Shown here in pieces: positions 7,272 through 15,367 of a DNA stretch of 16,966 nucleotides (the first letter of the stretch is position 1; each line of letters starts with the position of its first letter). The DNA is from Rubrobacter sp. GTDB lineage: Bacteria; Actinomycetota; Rubrobacteria; Rubrobacterales; Rubrobacteraceae. Location: NCBI GenBank assembly GCA_013815485.1, contig JACDGB010000003.1, positions 1-16,966 of the forward strand, read 5' to 3'. The position numbers were made by a program, and so were the translations under genes. The notes below the pieces were generated by a model, which searched no databases, was not told the DNA's origin, and was given only the letters and a program-made list of their open reading frames with translations.

Positions 7272-10200
7272 ATGACGATAGCACGCAAACTGTGGTTGGG
7301 CTTCGGGGTCATGATCCTGCTTTTCCTGCTCGCGGGCCTGGTCGTCCTCCTCAGTGAGCGTTTCGCGGGCATCTTTATAACGATCGCCTTCCTGCTCTTT
7401 GCCGGTCTGATCGCCGTCATCCTGGCGATGACGCTCGCCAACCGGAGACTCATCGGCTCCGTCCGCAGGCTAGAGGAGGGCGCGCGCAGGATCGGCCGGG
7501 GCGAGATGGATTACAGGATCGAACCGGACGATGGCGGCAAATTTGGCGACGTGGCGCTTGCCTTCAACGAGATGCTGGACCGGCGCCGCGATTCCAACAC
7601 GGAACTCAGAGAAGCGGAACACAGGTACCGCAAGCTGGTGGAGAACATCCCGGCGGTCGTCTACATCCAGTCCGCCGACGCCAAGCTCCTGACCTATATC
7701 AGCCCGCAGATCGAGCAGTTAACCGGCTACACCCCGGAGGAGCGGTTGGCGAACCGGAACGGGAACTGGATCGCCCTGATCCACCCGGACGACAGAGATC
7801 AGGTCCGGGCCGAGGACGAACGCACCGACGAGACCGGCGAGCCGTTCCGCATGGAGTACCGTCAGCAGGCGAAGGACGGCCGGTACGCGTGGATTCGGGA
7901 AGAGTCCGTGCTGGTGCGCGACGAGGCCGGCGAGCCTCTCTACTGGCAGGGTTTCCTGTTCGACATAACAGAGCGGAGGCGGGTCGAGGATGCCCTGAGG
8001 GAAAGCGAGGAGAGGTACAGAACGCTCGTCGAGCATACTCCCGTCATCACCTATACCGAAACCGTCGCCGATTCAAGCGCCACCTCCTACGTCATCCCGC
8101 AGGTCGAACGGATGCTAGGTTACACAGCAGAAGAGCTGGACGAGACGGACCCGTTCTGGATCGCCATGCACCCCGAAGACCGGGAGGGGGTCTTAGCGGA
8201 GGATGAGCGCACCAACGAGACCGGCGAGCCATTCGAGGTCGAGTACCGTGTGCTCCACAAGGATGGCCGGGTAGTGTGGGTGCGGGACGAAGCGATCCTG
8301 GTTTCGACGGACGAAGATGGCACGCAACACTGGCAGGGCGTGATCTACGACATCACCGAACGCAAAGAGGCCGAGGAGGAACTGCAATACAGAGAAGAGT
8401 GGTTCCGCTCCTTGGTCCAGAACTCCTCAGACGTGATCGTGGTGATCGAAGCCGACGGGACCATCAAGTACCAGAGCCCCGCGGCAAAGATGGTGCTTGG
8501 CCTCGACACCGAAGATCTTGTCGGTGCCAGCCTCTTCGAGGCGGTCGAGTTTCAGCCGCAAGACCTAGCGAACATGCAGTTTGCCCTGGCGGACCTGCTG
8601 TCGAGACCCGGCGAGAGCATCTCGCTCGAAGCGAGTGTCATGCATGGGGACGGCTCCTGGAGGGTCCTCGAAGTCGTCGCGACCAACCTGCTGGAAGACC
8701 CCGCCGTAAACGGCATAGTAGGCAACTACAGGGACGTGACGAGGCGCAACGAGGCGCAGGAGAAGCTCCGCGAGAACGAGGAGCGTTACCGGCTGGTCGC
8801 CAGGGCCACCAACGAGACGATCTGGGACAGCGACCTCCTGACCGACCGGCAGGTGTGGAACGGGGCGGTCGAGACGATGTTCGGCTACCCCGCGCGCCAG
8901 GAGACGGACAGTGCGTGGTGGGAGGATCACGTACACCCGGATGATAGGGAGCGGGTGGTATCGAGAATAGACGCCGTCCTGGAGACCGGCGGGGAGATGT
9001 GGTCTGAGGAGTACCGTTTCCGGCGCGCCGACGGCACGTACGCGACCGTCGTGGACCGGGCCTACGTGATGCGTGACGAGAACGGCGAGCCGGTGCGCCT
9101 GGTCGGCTCGATGATGGACGTGACCGAACGCAAGAGGGCCGAAGAGGAGATCCGGCGTCTCAACGAAGACCTGGAGGAGCGCGTGCGGGAACGCACTGTC
9201 AGGCTCCGGGACGCGCTCACCGGGCTGCGCGAAAGCGAGGAACGCTACAGCCTGGTGGTCGAGGGCTCCAACGACGGCATCTACGACTGGGACATTCGCA
9301 CCGGCGGTATCTTCTGGAACGACCGTCTCTTCGAGATCGTCAGCCTTACGCGCCAGGAGCTCACCCCGACCCTGGGCAACTTCCTGGGTCTCGTACACTC
9401 GGAGGACCGGGAGACGATGTCGGAGGCTATCACCGCCCACCTGGAAGATGACAGAACATTCGAGGTGGAGTTCCGCTTTCAACCGCCCTCGGGGGAGGAA
9501 CGCACCTGCATCACCCGCGGGAAAGCCCAGCGCGACGAAGACGGGAACCCCTTCCGCATGGCCGGCACGGTGACCGACATTACCGAGCGCAAGCGGGTCG
9601 AGGAGGTCCTGCGTCTCAGGGATCGGGCCATCGCCGCGAGCTCCAGCGGCCTCGTCATCACCGACCCCAACCTGCCGGACAACCCTCTGATCTACGTGAA
9701 CCCCGCCTTCGAGGAGATGACGGGGTTCACGGCCGAAGAAGTTCTCGGGAGCAACTGCCGCTTCTTGCAGGGCGAGGAAGGCGACCGGGAGGCGATCTCT
9801 GGGCTGCGCGACGCCATCAGGGAGGGACGGGACCACACGGTGGTGCTGCGCAACTACAAAAAAGACGGTGCCCTCTTCTGGAACGAGCTCTCCGTCTCCC
9901 CGGTGCGCAACGAGCGGGGCGAGTTGACGCACTTCGTGGGGGTGCAGAACGACATCACCTTGCGCAAGCAGGCGGAGGAGGAGATCCGGAGCTTCAACGA
10001 CACCCTGGAGAGGCGCGTCGAAGAGCGCACAACCCAGCTCGAGGAGGCCACGAAGGCCGCCGACACGGCCAACCGGGCGAAATCCGAGTTCCTGGCGAAC
10101 ATGAGCCACGAGATAAGGACGCCCATGAACGGTGTCATCGGCATGACCGAGCTCCTGATGGACACCGGGCTCACCAGGGAGCAGAGCGACTATGCCAGGA

Positions 10201-12059
10201 CCTTGCGCAAGTCCGGTGAGAGCCTGCTTTTGATCATCAACGACATCCTCGACATCTCCAAGATAGAGGCGGGGTCTGTACGCCTGGAGAAGATCAGCTT
10301 CGACCTCCGCACGGAGTTGGAGGAGACTCTCTACGCGCTCGCCGAACGGGCGCAGGATAAGGGCCTCGAGCTCACCGGTTTCGTGGAACCAGGGGTGCCG
10401 ACGGCGCTGAAGGGCGACTCGTTCCGGCTGCGCCAGGTACTTACGAACCTCATCGGCAACGCCGTGAAGTTCACGGAGGAGGGCGAGGTTGGACTCCGCG
10501 TCGAGCTAGAAGAGGAGGCGAAAGACGCTGTGCTCGTGCGCTTCGAGATCACCGACACCGGCATCGGCATGACCGGGGAGCAGCAGAGAAAGCTCTTCGA
10601 GGCCTTCACCCAGGCCGACACCTCAACCACCCGCCGATACGGCGGCACGGGGCTCGGGCTCACCATCTCCAAACAGTTGGTGGAGCTGATGGGCGGTGAG
10701 GTCTGGGTGGAGAGCGCGCCGGGCGAGGGCAGCACCTTCTCGTTCACGGCCAACCTCGAGAAGCAGCCGGTGGCGGCCCAAACCGCGCAGAATCACCGCC
10801 CGGACTTGAGGGGCCTGCGCGTGCTCGTGGTGGACGACAACGACACCAACCGCCGGATCCTCGACAAGCAAGTCACCTCCTGGGGGATGCGCGACGGGCT
10901 GACGGGAGATGCCTTCGAGGCCCTGCGCATGCTGAAAGAAGCCAGAAGAAGCGGTATTCCCTACGACGTGGCGATCCTGGACATGCACATGCCGGGCATG
11001 GACGGCATCGAACTGGCGAAGAGGATAAAGGAAGCCCCTGAGCTATCCCAGATCAGGCTGGTGCTACTGACCTCGATGGGACGGCGCAGCGATGATCCCA
11101 GGGCAGAGAGCGCCGGGCTCGACGCATACCTAACCAAACCCGTGCGCCAGTCCGAACTGTACGACTGCCTGCTCACGGTGATGGGCTCGCCCGTGGGCCA
11201 CCCTGAACCGTCCACGAGACGCGCGGACCCGCTCGTCGCCCGCCGAGCCAGGCGGGTGGTTTCGCGCCGCCCGGAGAACAGGCCCCACATCCTGCTCGCC
11301 GAGGACAACCCCGTGAACCAGCAGGTCGCCGTCAAGATGCTCGAAAACCTCGGCTACGATGTGGCCGTGGCCGCCAATGGCCGCGAAGCGCTCGACTCTC
11401 TGGCTCATACCACCTACGCGGCGGTCTTGATGGACGTGCAAATGCCCGAGATGGACGGCTACGAGGCTACCGCGGAGATCCGCCGCCGCGAGGAGGGATC
11501 TCCGCAACGCACCCCGATAATAGCGATGACGGCGAACGCCCTGGAAGGAGACCGAGAGAAGGCGCTGAGGGCCGGCATGGACGACTATATCGCCAAGCCC
11601 GTGAAGCCCGCGAAGCTGAACGCCGTCCTGGAACGCTGGGCGTCCGCGAGAGAGGGGGAACCGGAAGCAGCCGGCGAGTTCCCGGAAGGCGTAGGGAACG
11701 GCCACGCTCCTCCTGAGAACCCCATGGACCCCGTGGTCTTGGACAGCCTGCGCGAGCTAGGAGGCGACGACATTCTTGCCGAGTTGGCCAAGCTATTCCT
11801 CGAAGACGCCGAACCGCGTCTCGCTGCCCTCGGGGATGCCGTGAAAGCGGGCGACGCGCGCACCGTGGAGCAGGTCGCCCACGTCCTCAAGGGCAGCTCC
11901 GGCAACATGGGCGCCCGCCGGATGAGCGGCCTGGCCGCCGAACTCCAGGACATCGGGGCCTCGGGGGACCTCTCGAAGGCCCCGGAAAGCCTGAGAAGCC
12001 TAGAGGCGGAGTTCGCGAGGGTCCGTCCGGCGTTGGCCGCGCTCGCCGGGAATGGTTAA
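7272..12059 (+). CDS. LOV-containing multi-PAS hybrid histidine kinase with two receivers and HPt
   Basis: A 1595-aa membrane-anchored hybrid kinase. Domain order: membrane segments at about 8-28 and 33-56, HAMP (about 57-110), PAS domains at about 117-234, 246-363, 375-491, 503-620 and 655-773, then a LOV domain (about 783-898). After it come HisKA ([11 protein letters not shown], His946), HATPase_c ([26 protein letters not shown]), receiver 1 (Asp1237), receiver 2 (Asp1388) and HPt (His1537 in [13 protein letters not shown]). The LOV core is GSNCRFLQG with the flavin-reactive Cys829; Asn861, Asn871 and Gln892 occupy the flavin-contact positions. This predicts a blue-light sensor feeding an internal His-Asp-His relay. 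Two nearly identical coiled-coil linkers lie at about 622-650 and 902-930. The two receivers and HPt resemble BarA/TorS-type relays. AGGAA is 6 nt before the ATG. Domain calls are firm; the light response is inferred. Confidence 0.94.
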   Translation: MTIARKLWLGFGVMILLFLLAGLVVLLSERFAGIFITIAFLLFAGLIAVILAMTLANRRLIGSVRRLEEGARRIGRGEMDYRIEPDDGGKFGDVALAFNEMLDRRRDSNTELREAEHRYRKLVENIPAVVYIQSADAKLLTYISPQIEQLTGYTPEERLANRNGNWIALIHPDDRDQVRAEDERTDETGEPFRMEYRQQAKDGRYAWIREESVLVRDEAGEPLYWQGFLFDITERRRVEDALRESEERYRTLVEHTPVITYTETVADSSATSYVIPQVERMLGYTAEELDETDPFWIAMHPEDREGVLAEDERTNETGEPFEVEYRVLHKDGRVVWVRDEAILVSTDEDGTQHWQGVIYDITERKEAEEELQYREEWFRSLVQNSSDVIVVIEADGTIKYQSPAAKMVLGLDTEDLVGASLFEAVEFQPQDLANMQFALADLLSRPGESISLEASVMHGDGSWRVLEVVATNLLEDPAVNGIVGNYRDVTRRNEAQEKLRENEERYRLVARATNETIWDSDLLTDRQVWNGAVETMFGYPARQETDSAWWEDHVHPDDRERVVSRIDAVLETGGEMWSEEYRFRRADGTYATVVDRAYVMRDENGEPVRLVGSMMDVTERKRAEEEIRRLNEDLEERVRERTVRLRDALTGLRESEERYSLVVEGSNDGIYDWDIRTGGIFWNDRLFEIVSLTRQELTPTLGNFLGLVHSEDRETMSEAITAHLEDDRTFEVEFRFQPPSGEERTCITRGKAQRDEDGNPFRMAGTVTDITERKRVEEVLRLRDRAIAASSSGLVITDPNLPDNPLIYVNPAFEEMTGFTAEEVLGSNCRFLQGEEGDREAISGLRDAIREGRDHTVVLRNYKKDGALFWNELSVSPVRNERGELTHFVGVQNDITLRKQAEEEIRSFNDTLERRVEERTTQLEEATKAADTANRAKSEFLANMSHEIRTPMNGVIGMTELLMDTGLTREQSDYARTLRKSGESLLLIINDILDISKIEAGSVRLEKISFDLRTELEETLYALAERAQDKGLELTGFVEPGVPTALKGDSFRLRQVLTNLIGNAVKFTEEGEVGLRVELEEEAKDAVLVRFEITDTGIGMTGEQQRKLFEAFTQADTSTTRRYGGTGLGLTISKQLVELMGGEVWVESAPGEGSTFSFTANLEKQPVAAQTAQNHRPDLRGLRVLVVDDNDTNRRILDKQVTSWGMRDGLTGDAFEALRMLKEARRSGIPYDVAILDMHMPGMDGIELAKRIKEAPELSQIRLVLLTSMGRRSDDPRAESAGLDAYLTKPVRQSELYDCLLTVMGSPVGHPEPSTRRADPLVARRARRVVSRRPENRPHILLAEDNPVNQQVAVKMLENLGYDVAVAANGREALDSLAHTTYAAVLMDVQMPEMDGYEATAEIRRREEGSPQRTPIIAMTANALEGDREKALRAGMDDYIAKPVKPAKLNAVLERWASAREGEPEAAGEFPEGVGNGHAPPENPMDPVVLDSLRELGGDDILAELAKLFLEDAEPRLAALGDAVKAGDARTVEQVAHVLKGSSGNMGARRMSGLAAELQDIGASGDLSKAPESLRSLEAEFARVRPALAALAGNG

Positions 12060-12068
12060 CATAGCGCC

Positions 12069-13052
12069 ATGAGAGTATTAGTCGCCGAGGATGATGCCGT
12101 ATCGCGAATGATCCTGCGCCGCGCCATCGAGAAGCTCGGCCACGAATGTCAGGCGGCCGAAGACGGCATGGAGGCGTGGAAGATGTACCGTGAGACTCCT
12201 GGCGTGGACGTCATCATAAGCGATTGGATGATGCCCAGAATGGACGGTCTCGAGCTCTGCAACAAGGTGCGGAGCCTCATGGGGAGCCGGGAAGGCTACA
12301 CGTTCTTCATCTTTCTGACGGCCCTGGGAGACAAGGAGCACGCTTTCGAGGGTCTGCGGGCCGGGGCCGATGACTACCTCTCGAAGCCCCTGGACCGCGA
12401 CGAGCTGCGGGCACGGCTGATCGCCGCCACCCGCGTGACCTCCTTGCAAAGACAGCTCACGCAGCAGAAAGAGGAACTAGAGAGGCTGAACCGCGAGCTC
12501 TTCCGACAGGCGCGCACTGACCCCCTCACGCGCCTCGGCAACCGGTTGAGGCTTCGAGAGGACCTGGAGACGCTGCGGGCGAGGGTGAACCGGTACGGGC
12601 ACACCTACTCCGTGGTCCTGTGCGACATAGACTCCTTCAAGCTCTACAACGACCGGTACGGTCACCTGGCCGGAGACGAGATCCTCCAAAGGGTGGCGAA
12701 CGCCCTCATGGAGACCTTACGCGCCGGAGACTCGTCCTACCGGTACGGCGGCGAGGAGCTTCTGGCCGTGCTGGCGGAGCAGACCTCCAAGAGCGCGTCG
12801 GTGGCGGCCGAGAAGCTACGGGCCGCAGTGGAGGAGATGAGCATACCGCATGAAGGCCATCCGATGCCGGGCGTAGTCACCGTAAGCGCCGGTGTCGCGA
12901 CGCTCATCCCCGGCGAGGACAAGAGCACCGACACCCTGATCAAGGAGGCCGATGAGGCTCTTTACAGGGCGAAGGAACTGGGCAAGAACAGGGTCGTGTG
13001 TCACGAGGAGACGGTCGGAAACCGGGACTCGAAAAGCTCCTCAGCTTCCTAA
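12069..13052 (+). CDS. REC-GGDEF response regulator (diguanylate cyclase)
   Basis: A 327-aa protein joining a receiver domain (phospho-acceptor Asp52 in SDWMMPRMDG; FLTAL and YLSKPL at the switch positions) to a GGDEF domain through a coiled coil (LQRQLTQQKEELERLNREL). The cyclase domain has the metal site DIDSF (Asp186), NDRYGHLAGDE, and active-site GGEEL at 227-231; Leu replaces the usual final Phe. RAGD at 218-221 lies five residues before it, the exact spacing of the RxxD c-di-GMP inhibition site. It should make c-di-GMP from GTP under phosphorylation control, like PleD or WspR. It starts 9 nt after the hybrid-kinase stop with no good ribosome binding site, suggesting coupled translation and a shared pathway. 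Confidence 0.94.
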   Translation: MRVLVAEDDAVSRMILRRAIEKLGHECQAAEDGMEAWKMYRETPGVDVIISDWMMPRMDGLELCNKVRSLMGSREGYTFFIFLTALGDKEHAFEGLRAGADDYLSKPLDRDELRARLIAATRVTSLQRQLTQQKEELERLNRELFRQARTDPLTRLGNRLRLREDLETLRARVNRYGHTYSVVLCDIDSFKLYNDRYGHLAGDEILQRVANALMETLRAGDSSYRYGGEELLAVLAEQTSKSASVAAEKLRAAVEEMSIPHEGHPMPGVVTVSAGVATLIPGEDKSTDTLIKEADEALYRAKELGKNRVVCHEETVGNRDSKSSSAS

Positions 13053-13307
13053 AAATCGTCCCCTGCTCGAGCGCCAGGGCACCGTATGAACGCGGGCGGC
13101 GAGCTCGTCCGAGGAGAACGGTTTCACCACATAGTCATCCACCCCGATCGTGAGCCCCTCGATGAGGTCCCGTTCTCTCTGACGAGCGGTTACATGATGA
13201 ACGGCAACATGGAGAGTTGGCTCCGACCTGTTCCAGATCTCCCGCACGAGCCGCCGGCCATCTATGCGGGGCATGTTGCTGCCGGTTATGAGTGAAGTAT
13301 TCATCAC
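13041..13307 (-). pseudogene. Decayed response-regulator receiver fragment
   Basis: An 88-codon minus-strand frame reads as the second half of a receiver domain: NMPRIDGRRLVREI, VTARQRERDLIEGL, then VDDYVVKPFSSDELAARV with the conserved Lys. The first half of the domain (acidic pair, first beta strands) is missing; an in-frame stop lies a short way upstream. At the aspartate position the sequence is ITGSNMP, where ITDxNMP would be expected, so the phospho-acceptor appears lost. No output domain follows. It overlaps the 3' end of the REC-GGDEF gene by 12 nt, tail to tail. Best read as a gene remnant, though a small stand-alone protein cannot be excluded. Confidence 0.6.
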
Positions 13308-13370
13308 CGGACGATGGCATTCGATAGGCTTTGTCTACGGATAGAGGCACGGGGAGTCCGGGTTCGACGC

Positions 13371-13396
13371 GTTTACGGCACGGCGCGCACGGGTAT
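13371..13396 (+). promoter_or_regulatory. Sigma-B/SigF-type stress promoter
   Basis: GTTTAC (13371-13376), a 14-nt spacer, then GGGTAT (13391-13396). This matches the general-stress sigma-B consensus GTTTAA-N12-14-GGGTAT at 5 of 6 and 6 of 6 positions. The predicted start near 13404 gives a leader of about 36 nt before the DUF2795 ATG. It lies in the 387-nt stretch between REC-GGDEF and DUF2795, which otherwise holds only the receiver remnant. Confidence 0.55.
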
Positions 13397-13439
13397 GGCG
13401 ACTCTGGGAAACGCAAGTGACAGTGGAAGGAGTGGAAAC

Positions 13440-13637
13440 ATGGATCTGGGTGGAACTCTAGGCGATCTGGGGCAGTCCTTGCAGGGCGTGAACTTCCCGG
13501 CCAGCAAGGAGGATGTCATCGCCAGCCTCCAGGAAAACAACGCGCCGCAAGAAGCGATAAATCAGGTCAAGAACGCCAGCACGGACACCTTCAACAGCGC
13601 CGACGAGGTCACGCAAACGGCACAGAGCAACCAGTAG
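13440..13637 (+). CDS. DUF2795 small protein
   Basis: A 65-aa protein. After an N-terminal DLGGTLGDLGQSLQG, residues 20-58 (NFPASKEDVIASLQENNAP, then EAINQVKN and TFNSADEV) match the DUF2795 pattern: a beta/alpha start with PASK, a central NNAP turn, and a closing SADEV. The frame is open further upstream, but GGAAGGAG at 13425-13432 sits 7 nt before ATG 13440 and fixes this start. The upstream extension is Arg-rich noise. A sigma-B-like promoter precedes it and a strong terminator follows, so it is a one-gene unit, probably stress-induced. DUF2795 has no known biochemical function. It is predicted soluble, with no signal peptide. Confidence 0.82.
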   Translation: MDLGGTLGDLGQSLQGVNFPASKEDVIASLQENNAPQEAINQVKNASTDTFNSADEVTQTAQSNQ

Positions 13638-13657
13638 AAGAGTAGAAGGGTTTTCTG

Positions 13658-13691
13658 GGCCGGGGTTCTTCGGGGCTCCGGCCTTTCTCTT
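13658..13691 (+). terminator. Rho-independent terminator of the DUF2795 gene
   Basis: GGCCGGGG (13658-13665) pairs with CTCCGGCC (13676-13683), an 8-bp stem with one G-U pair and a 10-nt loop. It is followed by TTTCTCTT (13684-13691) and begins 20 nt after the stop codon. Confidence 0.8.
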
Positions 13692-13811
13692 GCTACCCGG
13701 GTGTACTTCCACCCTTCGCCGCGATGTCAGAGCTGGTTAGAGAGCTGGCATTCCGGCTTCAGGCCGTCCATCGGCGGCACGGCCCAGGAAGAGGGAATCC
13801 GATCTCCCCGA

Positions 13812-13842
13812 CTGGTAGCCGGACAGTCGTCTGGCTGACCAG
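13812..13842 (-). terminator. Hairpin immediately after the ChaB-family gene
   Basis: CTGGT-AGCCGGA pairs with TCTGGCT-ACCAG across a 6-nt loop. The stem is 12 bp with one bulged base and one G-U-type pair, and it abuts the stop codon on the minus strand. It lacks a U-tract, so it may be a stabilising 3' end or a factor-dependent terminator. The rest of 13692-13811 holds nothing recognisable. Confidence 0.4.
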
Positions 13843-14043
13843 CTATTCTTTCGAGACCCAATTTCCGTTCTCATTCTTCTCGTATTTCTGCTCCACCGCG
13901 CTCCAGGCAACACGGTGGGCGCGGCTCTCTTCACCGTACTGCTCCTCGGCGGAATTGAAGGCTTCCTTGTATATCTCCTGGGCCTGTTTGGGCAGGTTGT
14001 CCTTGACGCCTTTGGGTAGATTCAAGACCTTCTCGTATGGCAT
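13843..14043 (-). CDS. ChaB family protein
   Basis: A 66-aa protein with the ChaB family pattern: LPKGVKDNLPKQAQEIYKEA at about 8-27, then FNSAEEQYG, AHRVAWSAVEQKY and a final GNWVSK. ChaB was first named as a regulator of the ChaA cation antiporter in E. coli, but its actual function is unclear. The frame opens at 14085, yet AGGAG sits about 6 nt before ATG 14043 and the family begins with LPxxVxxxLP, so the shorter start is chosen. It lies 44 nt downstream of thiL on the same strand and may be read from that transcript. A small CCGCC/GGCGG hairpin lies just before the ribosome binding site. Confidence 0.87.
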   Translation of the reverse strand: MPYEKVLNLPKGVKDNLPKQAQEIYKEAFNSAEEQYGEESRAHRVAWSAVEQKYEKNENGNWVSKE

Positions 14044-14087
14044 GATAGCTCCTTCCGCCGACTGGATGGCGGACTCGTTGTACACGG

Positions 14088-15029
14088 TTACGCGGGACCA
14101 GAAAAATGGTCCCAGCCAGTGAGATCTTCCACGGGCTTTCTCCCACGCAAGAAGGTCGCGCCTCCGCGGATGACCTCGCCAACGACCGTGATAGATATAT
14201 TGGACTCTCTCGACAGGGCATCCAATGTCCGTTCCGGAGCGGCGAAGAGCAGCTCGTAGTCCTCGCCGCCGGTCGCCGCCAACGTCTCCGGGTCGTGGCC
14301 CAGAGATTCAGAGATCCGCCGCGTGTCGGGGGCAATGGGGAGATGGTCGAGGTCCACCCGGCATCCCACGCCGCTCATCTCGCAGACGCGCCTGACGTCC
14401 GAGGCGAGTCCGTCGGAGAGATCTATCGCCGCGTGTACGCTGAGACGCGCCGCCGCGAGCCCAACCTCGACCCGCGGCTCGGGGCGCAGATGCTTTCGGA
14501 CAAGACGCTCCGGGGCTCGCTCATCGCGCTGAAGGATTAGCAAACCCGCCGCCGAAGCACCGAGTTCCCCGGTCACGGCCAGCAGGTCTCCAGGCCGGGC
14601 ACCGGAACGCAGCATCGGCGGTTCCGGAAGCTCGCCGAGGATGGACACGTTCACGGTCAGAGCGCGGGCGCGAGTGGTGTCACCCCCGAGCTGATACACG
14701 CCGAACTCTTCGCAGGCTTCGGCAACGCCCTTCATGCACCGCAGCGCCGTCTCCGGGTCCGGGGTCCCGCCGGAGACGAGGACGAAGCGCGGCCTCCCCC
14801 CCATCGCCGCCACGTCCGAGACGTTGACCGCGACGGCCTTGTAGCCAACGTCTTCAGGGGCGGCCCAGTCTTCGAAATGATGGCCGGAGACGAGCATATC
14901 CGCAGCGGCGACCCACGAAGTCCCGCCCAGCCGCACCACGGCGCAGTCGTCGCCGATAGGCGCGATCACCTCCGGCGGCGGCGCCGGGAGGGATTTCGAG
15001 AGGTTCCGGATCACACCGAACTCGTCCAC
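14088..15029 (-). CDS. thiL: Thiamine-monophosphate kinase
   Basis: A 313-aa ThiL, which phosphorylates thiamine monophosphate to the active cofactor thiamine diphosphate using ATP. Motifs in order: IGDDCAVV (25-32), ADMLVSGHHF, VNVSDVAAMGG (69-79), QLGGDTTRA (about 113-121), AIDLSDGLASD and GGEDYELLFA. Length is typical and nothing looks broken. The GTG at 15029 directly follows an out-of-frame TAA and lies 8 nt after the stop of the small membrane-protein gene. The ribosome binding site is poor (GAGGGAG is too far upstream), so translational coupling is likely. It is the last biosynthetic gene of the thiamine cluster. Confidence 0.96.
   Translation of the reverse strand: MDEFGVIRNLSKSLPAPPPEVIAPIGDDCAVVRLGGTSWVAAADMLVSGHHFEDWAAPEDVGYKAVAVNVSDVAAMGGRPRFVLVSGGTPDPETALRCMKGVAEACEEFGVYQLGGDTTRARALTVNVSILGELPEPPMLRSGARPGDLLAVTGELGASAAGLLILQRDERAPERLVRKHLRPEPRVEVGLAAARLSVHAAIDLSDGLASDVRRVCEMSGVGCRVDLDHLPIAPDTRRISESLGHDPETLAATGGEDYELLFAAPERTLDALSRESNISITVVGEVIRGGATFLRGRKPVEDLTGWDHFSGPA
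14094..14113. repeat. Perfect inverted repeat inside the thiL 3' end
   Basis: GGGACCA and TGGTCCC form a 7-bp perfect stem around a 6-nt A-rich loop, inside the last codons of thiL and ending 3 nt from its stop. No U-tract follows on the minus strand. It may be chance or a weak 3' structure. Confidence 0.3.
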
Positions 15030-15037
15030 TTAGATCT

Positions 15038-15367
15038 CTATCTCCCTCGAAACCAGGTACGCGGATCGAGGAAGCGCCGGTAACGCGAGACCATCTCCTT
15101 GCCGAGAAAGAGAGCGGAGACGACGAATATCGTCTCCGCGACGGCGACGAGCCCCGCTGAGATCCAGACCTTCGACCCTGCGGACAACGGCAAAAAAGCG
15201 ACCACCGGTATCGCGGCATACAGAATGCTCGGGACCACCACGAGCGCAACGACCGCCGCCCACACTCGGCCACGACTTCCGGAAGACTCGGGCTCCTGAT
15301 GGCTCGGTCCCTTCTTCTCCGGGTTTCTTCCTTCGTCTATGATCCCAACTCCTCTACCGCAGTCCAC
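15038..15367 (-). CDS. Small two-helix membrane protein of unknown function
   Basis: About 100 residues with a charged, hydrophilic N-terminus and two hydrophobic segments (VWAAVVALVVVPSILYAAI; then ISAGLVAVAETIFVVSALFL). A conserved-looking basic tail follows, GKEMVSRYRRF with LDPRTWF, probably cytoplasmic. The frame is open far upstream, but there it is antisense-like Arg/Pro noise inside the Nudix gene. The start is uncertain. GTG 15367 is the nearest standard codon but lacks a ribosome binding site, while an excellent AGAGGAG (15355-15349) sits 5 nt before an in-frame ATC at 15343. It overlaps or abuts the Nudix stop, and thiL follows after 8 nt, so it belongs to the thiamine operon. I do not recognise the family with certainty. 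Confidence 0.7.
   Translation of the reverse strand: MDCGRGVGIIDEGRNPEKKGPSHQEPESSGSRGRVWAAVVALVVVPSILYAAIPVVAFLPLSAGSKVWISAGLVAVAETIFVVSALFLGKEMVSRYRRFLDPRTWFRGR

Noticed and set aside
8565..10109. Long minus-strand open frame opposite the hybrid kinase
   Set aside because: Composition is that of an antisense shadow in GC-rich coding DNA, with no domain pattern; the plus-strand protein is unambiguous.
13314..13439. Longer start for the DUF2795 protein
   Set aside because: The upstream residues are Arg-rich, the region carries a promoter, and a strong ribosome binding site marks ATG 13440.
13720..13800. tRNA-like stretch with a D-arm-like AGCTGGTTAGAG
   Set aside because: No matching acceptor stem, anticodon stem or T-arm consensus could be found around it.
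15030..15263. Alternative 77-aa minus-strand gene before thiL
   Set aside because: It is an Arg-rich frame overlapping the membrane-protein gene, whose hydrophobic segments and tail are clearly the real product.
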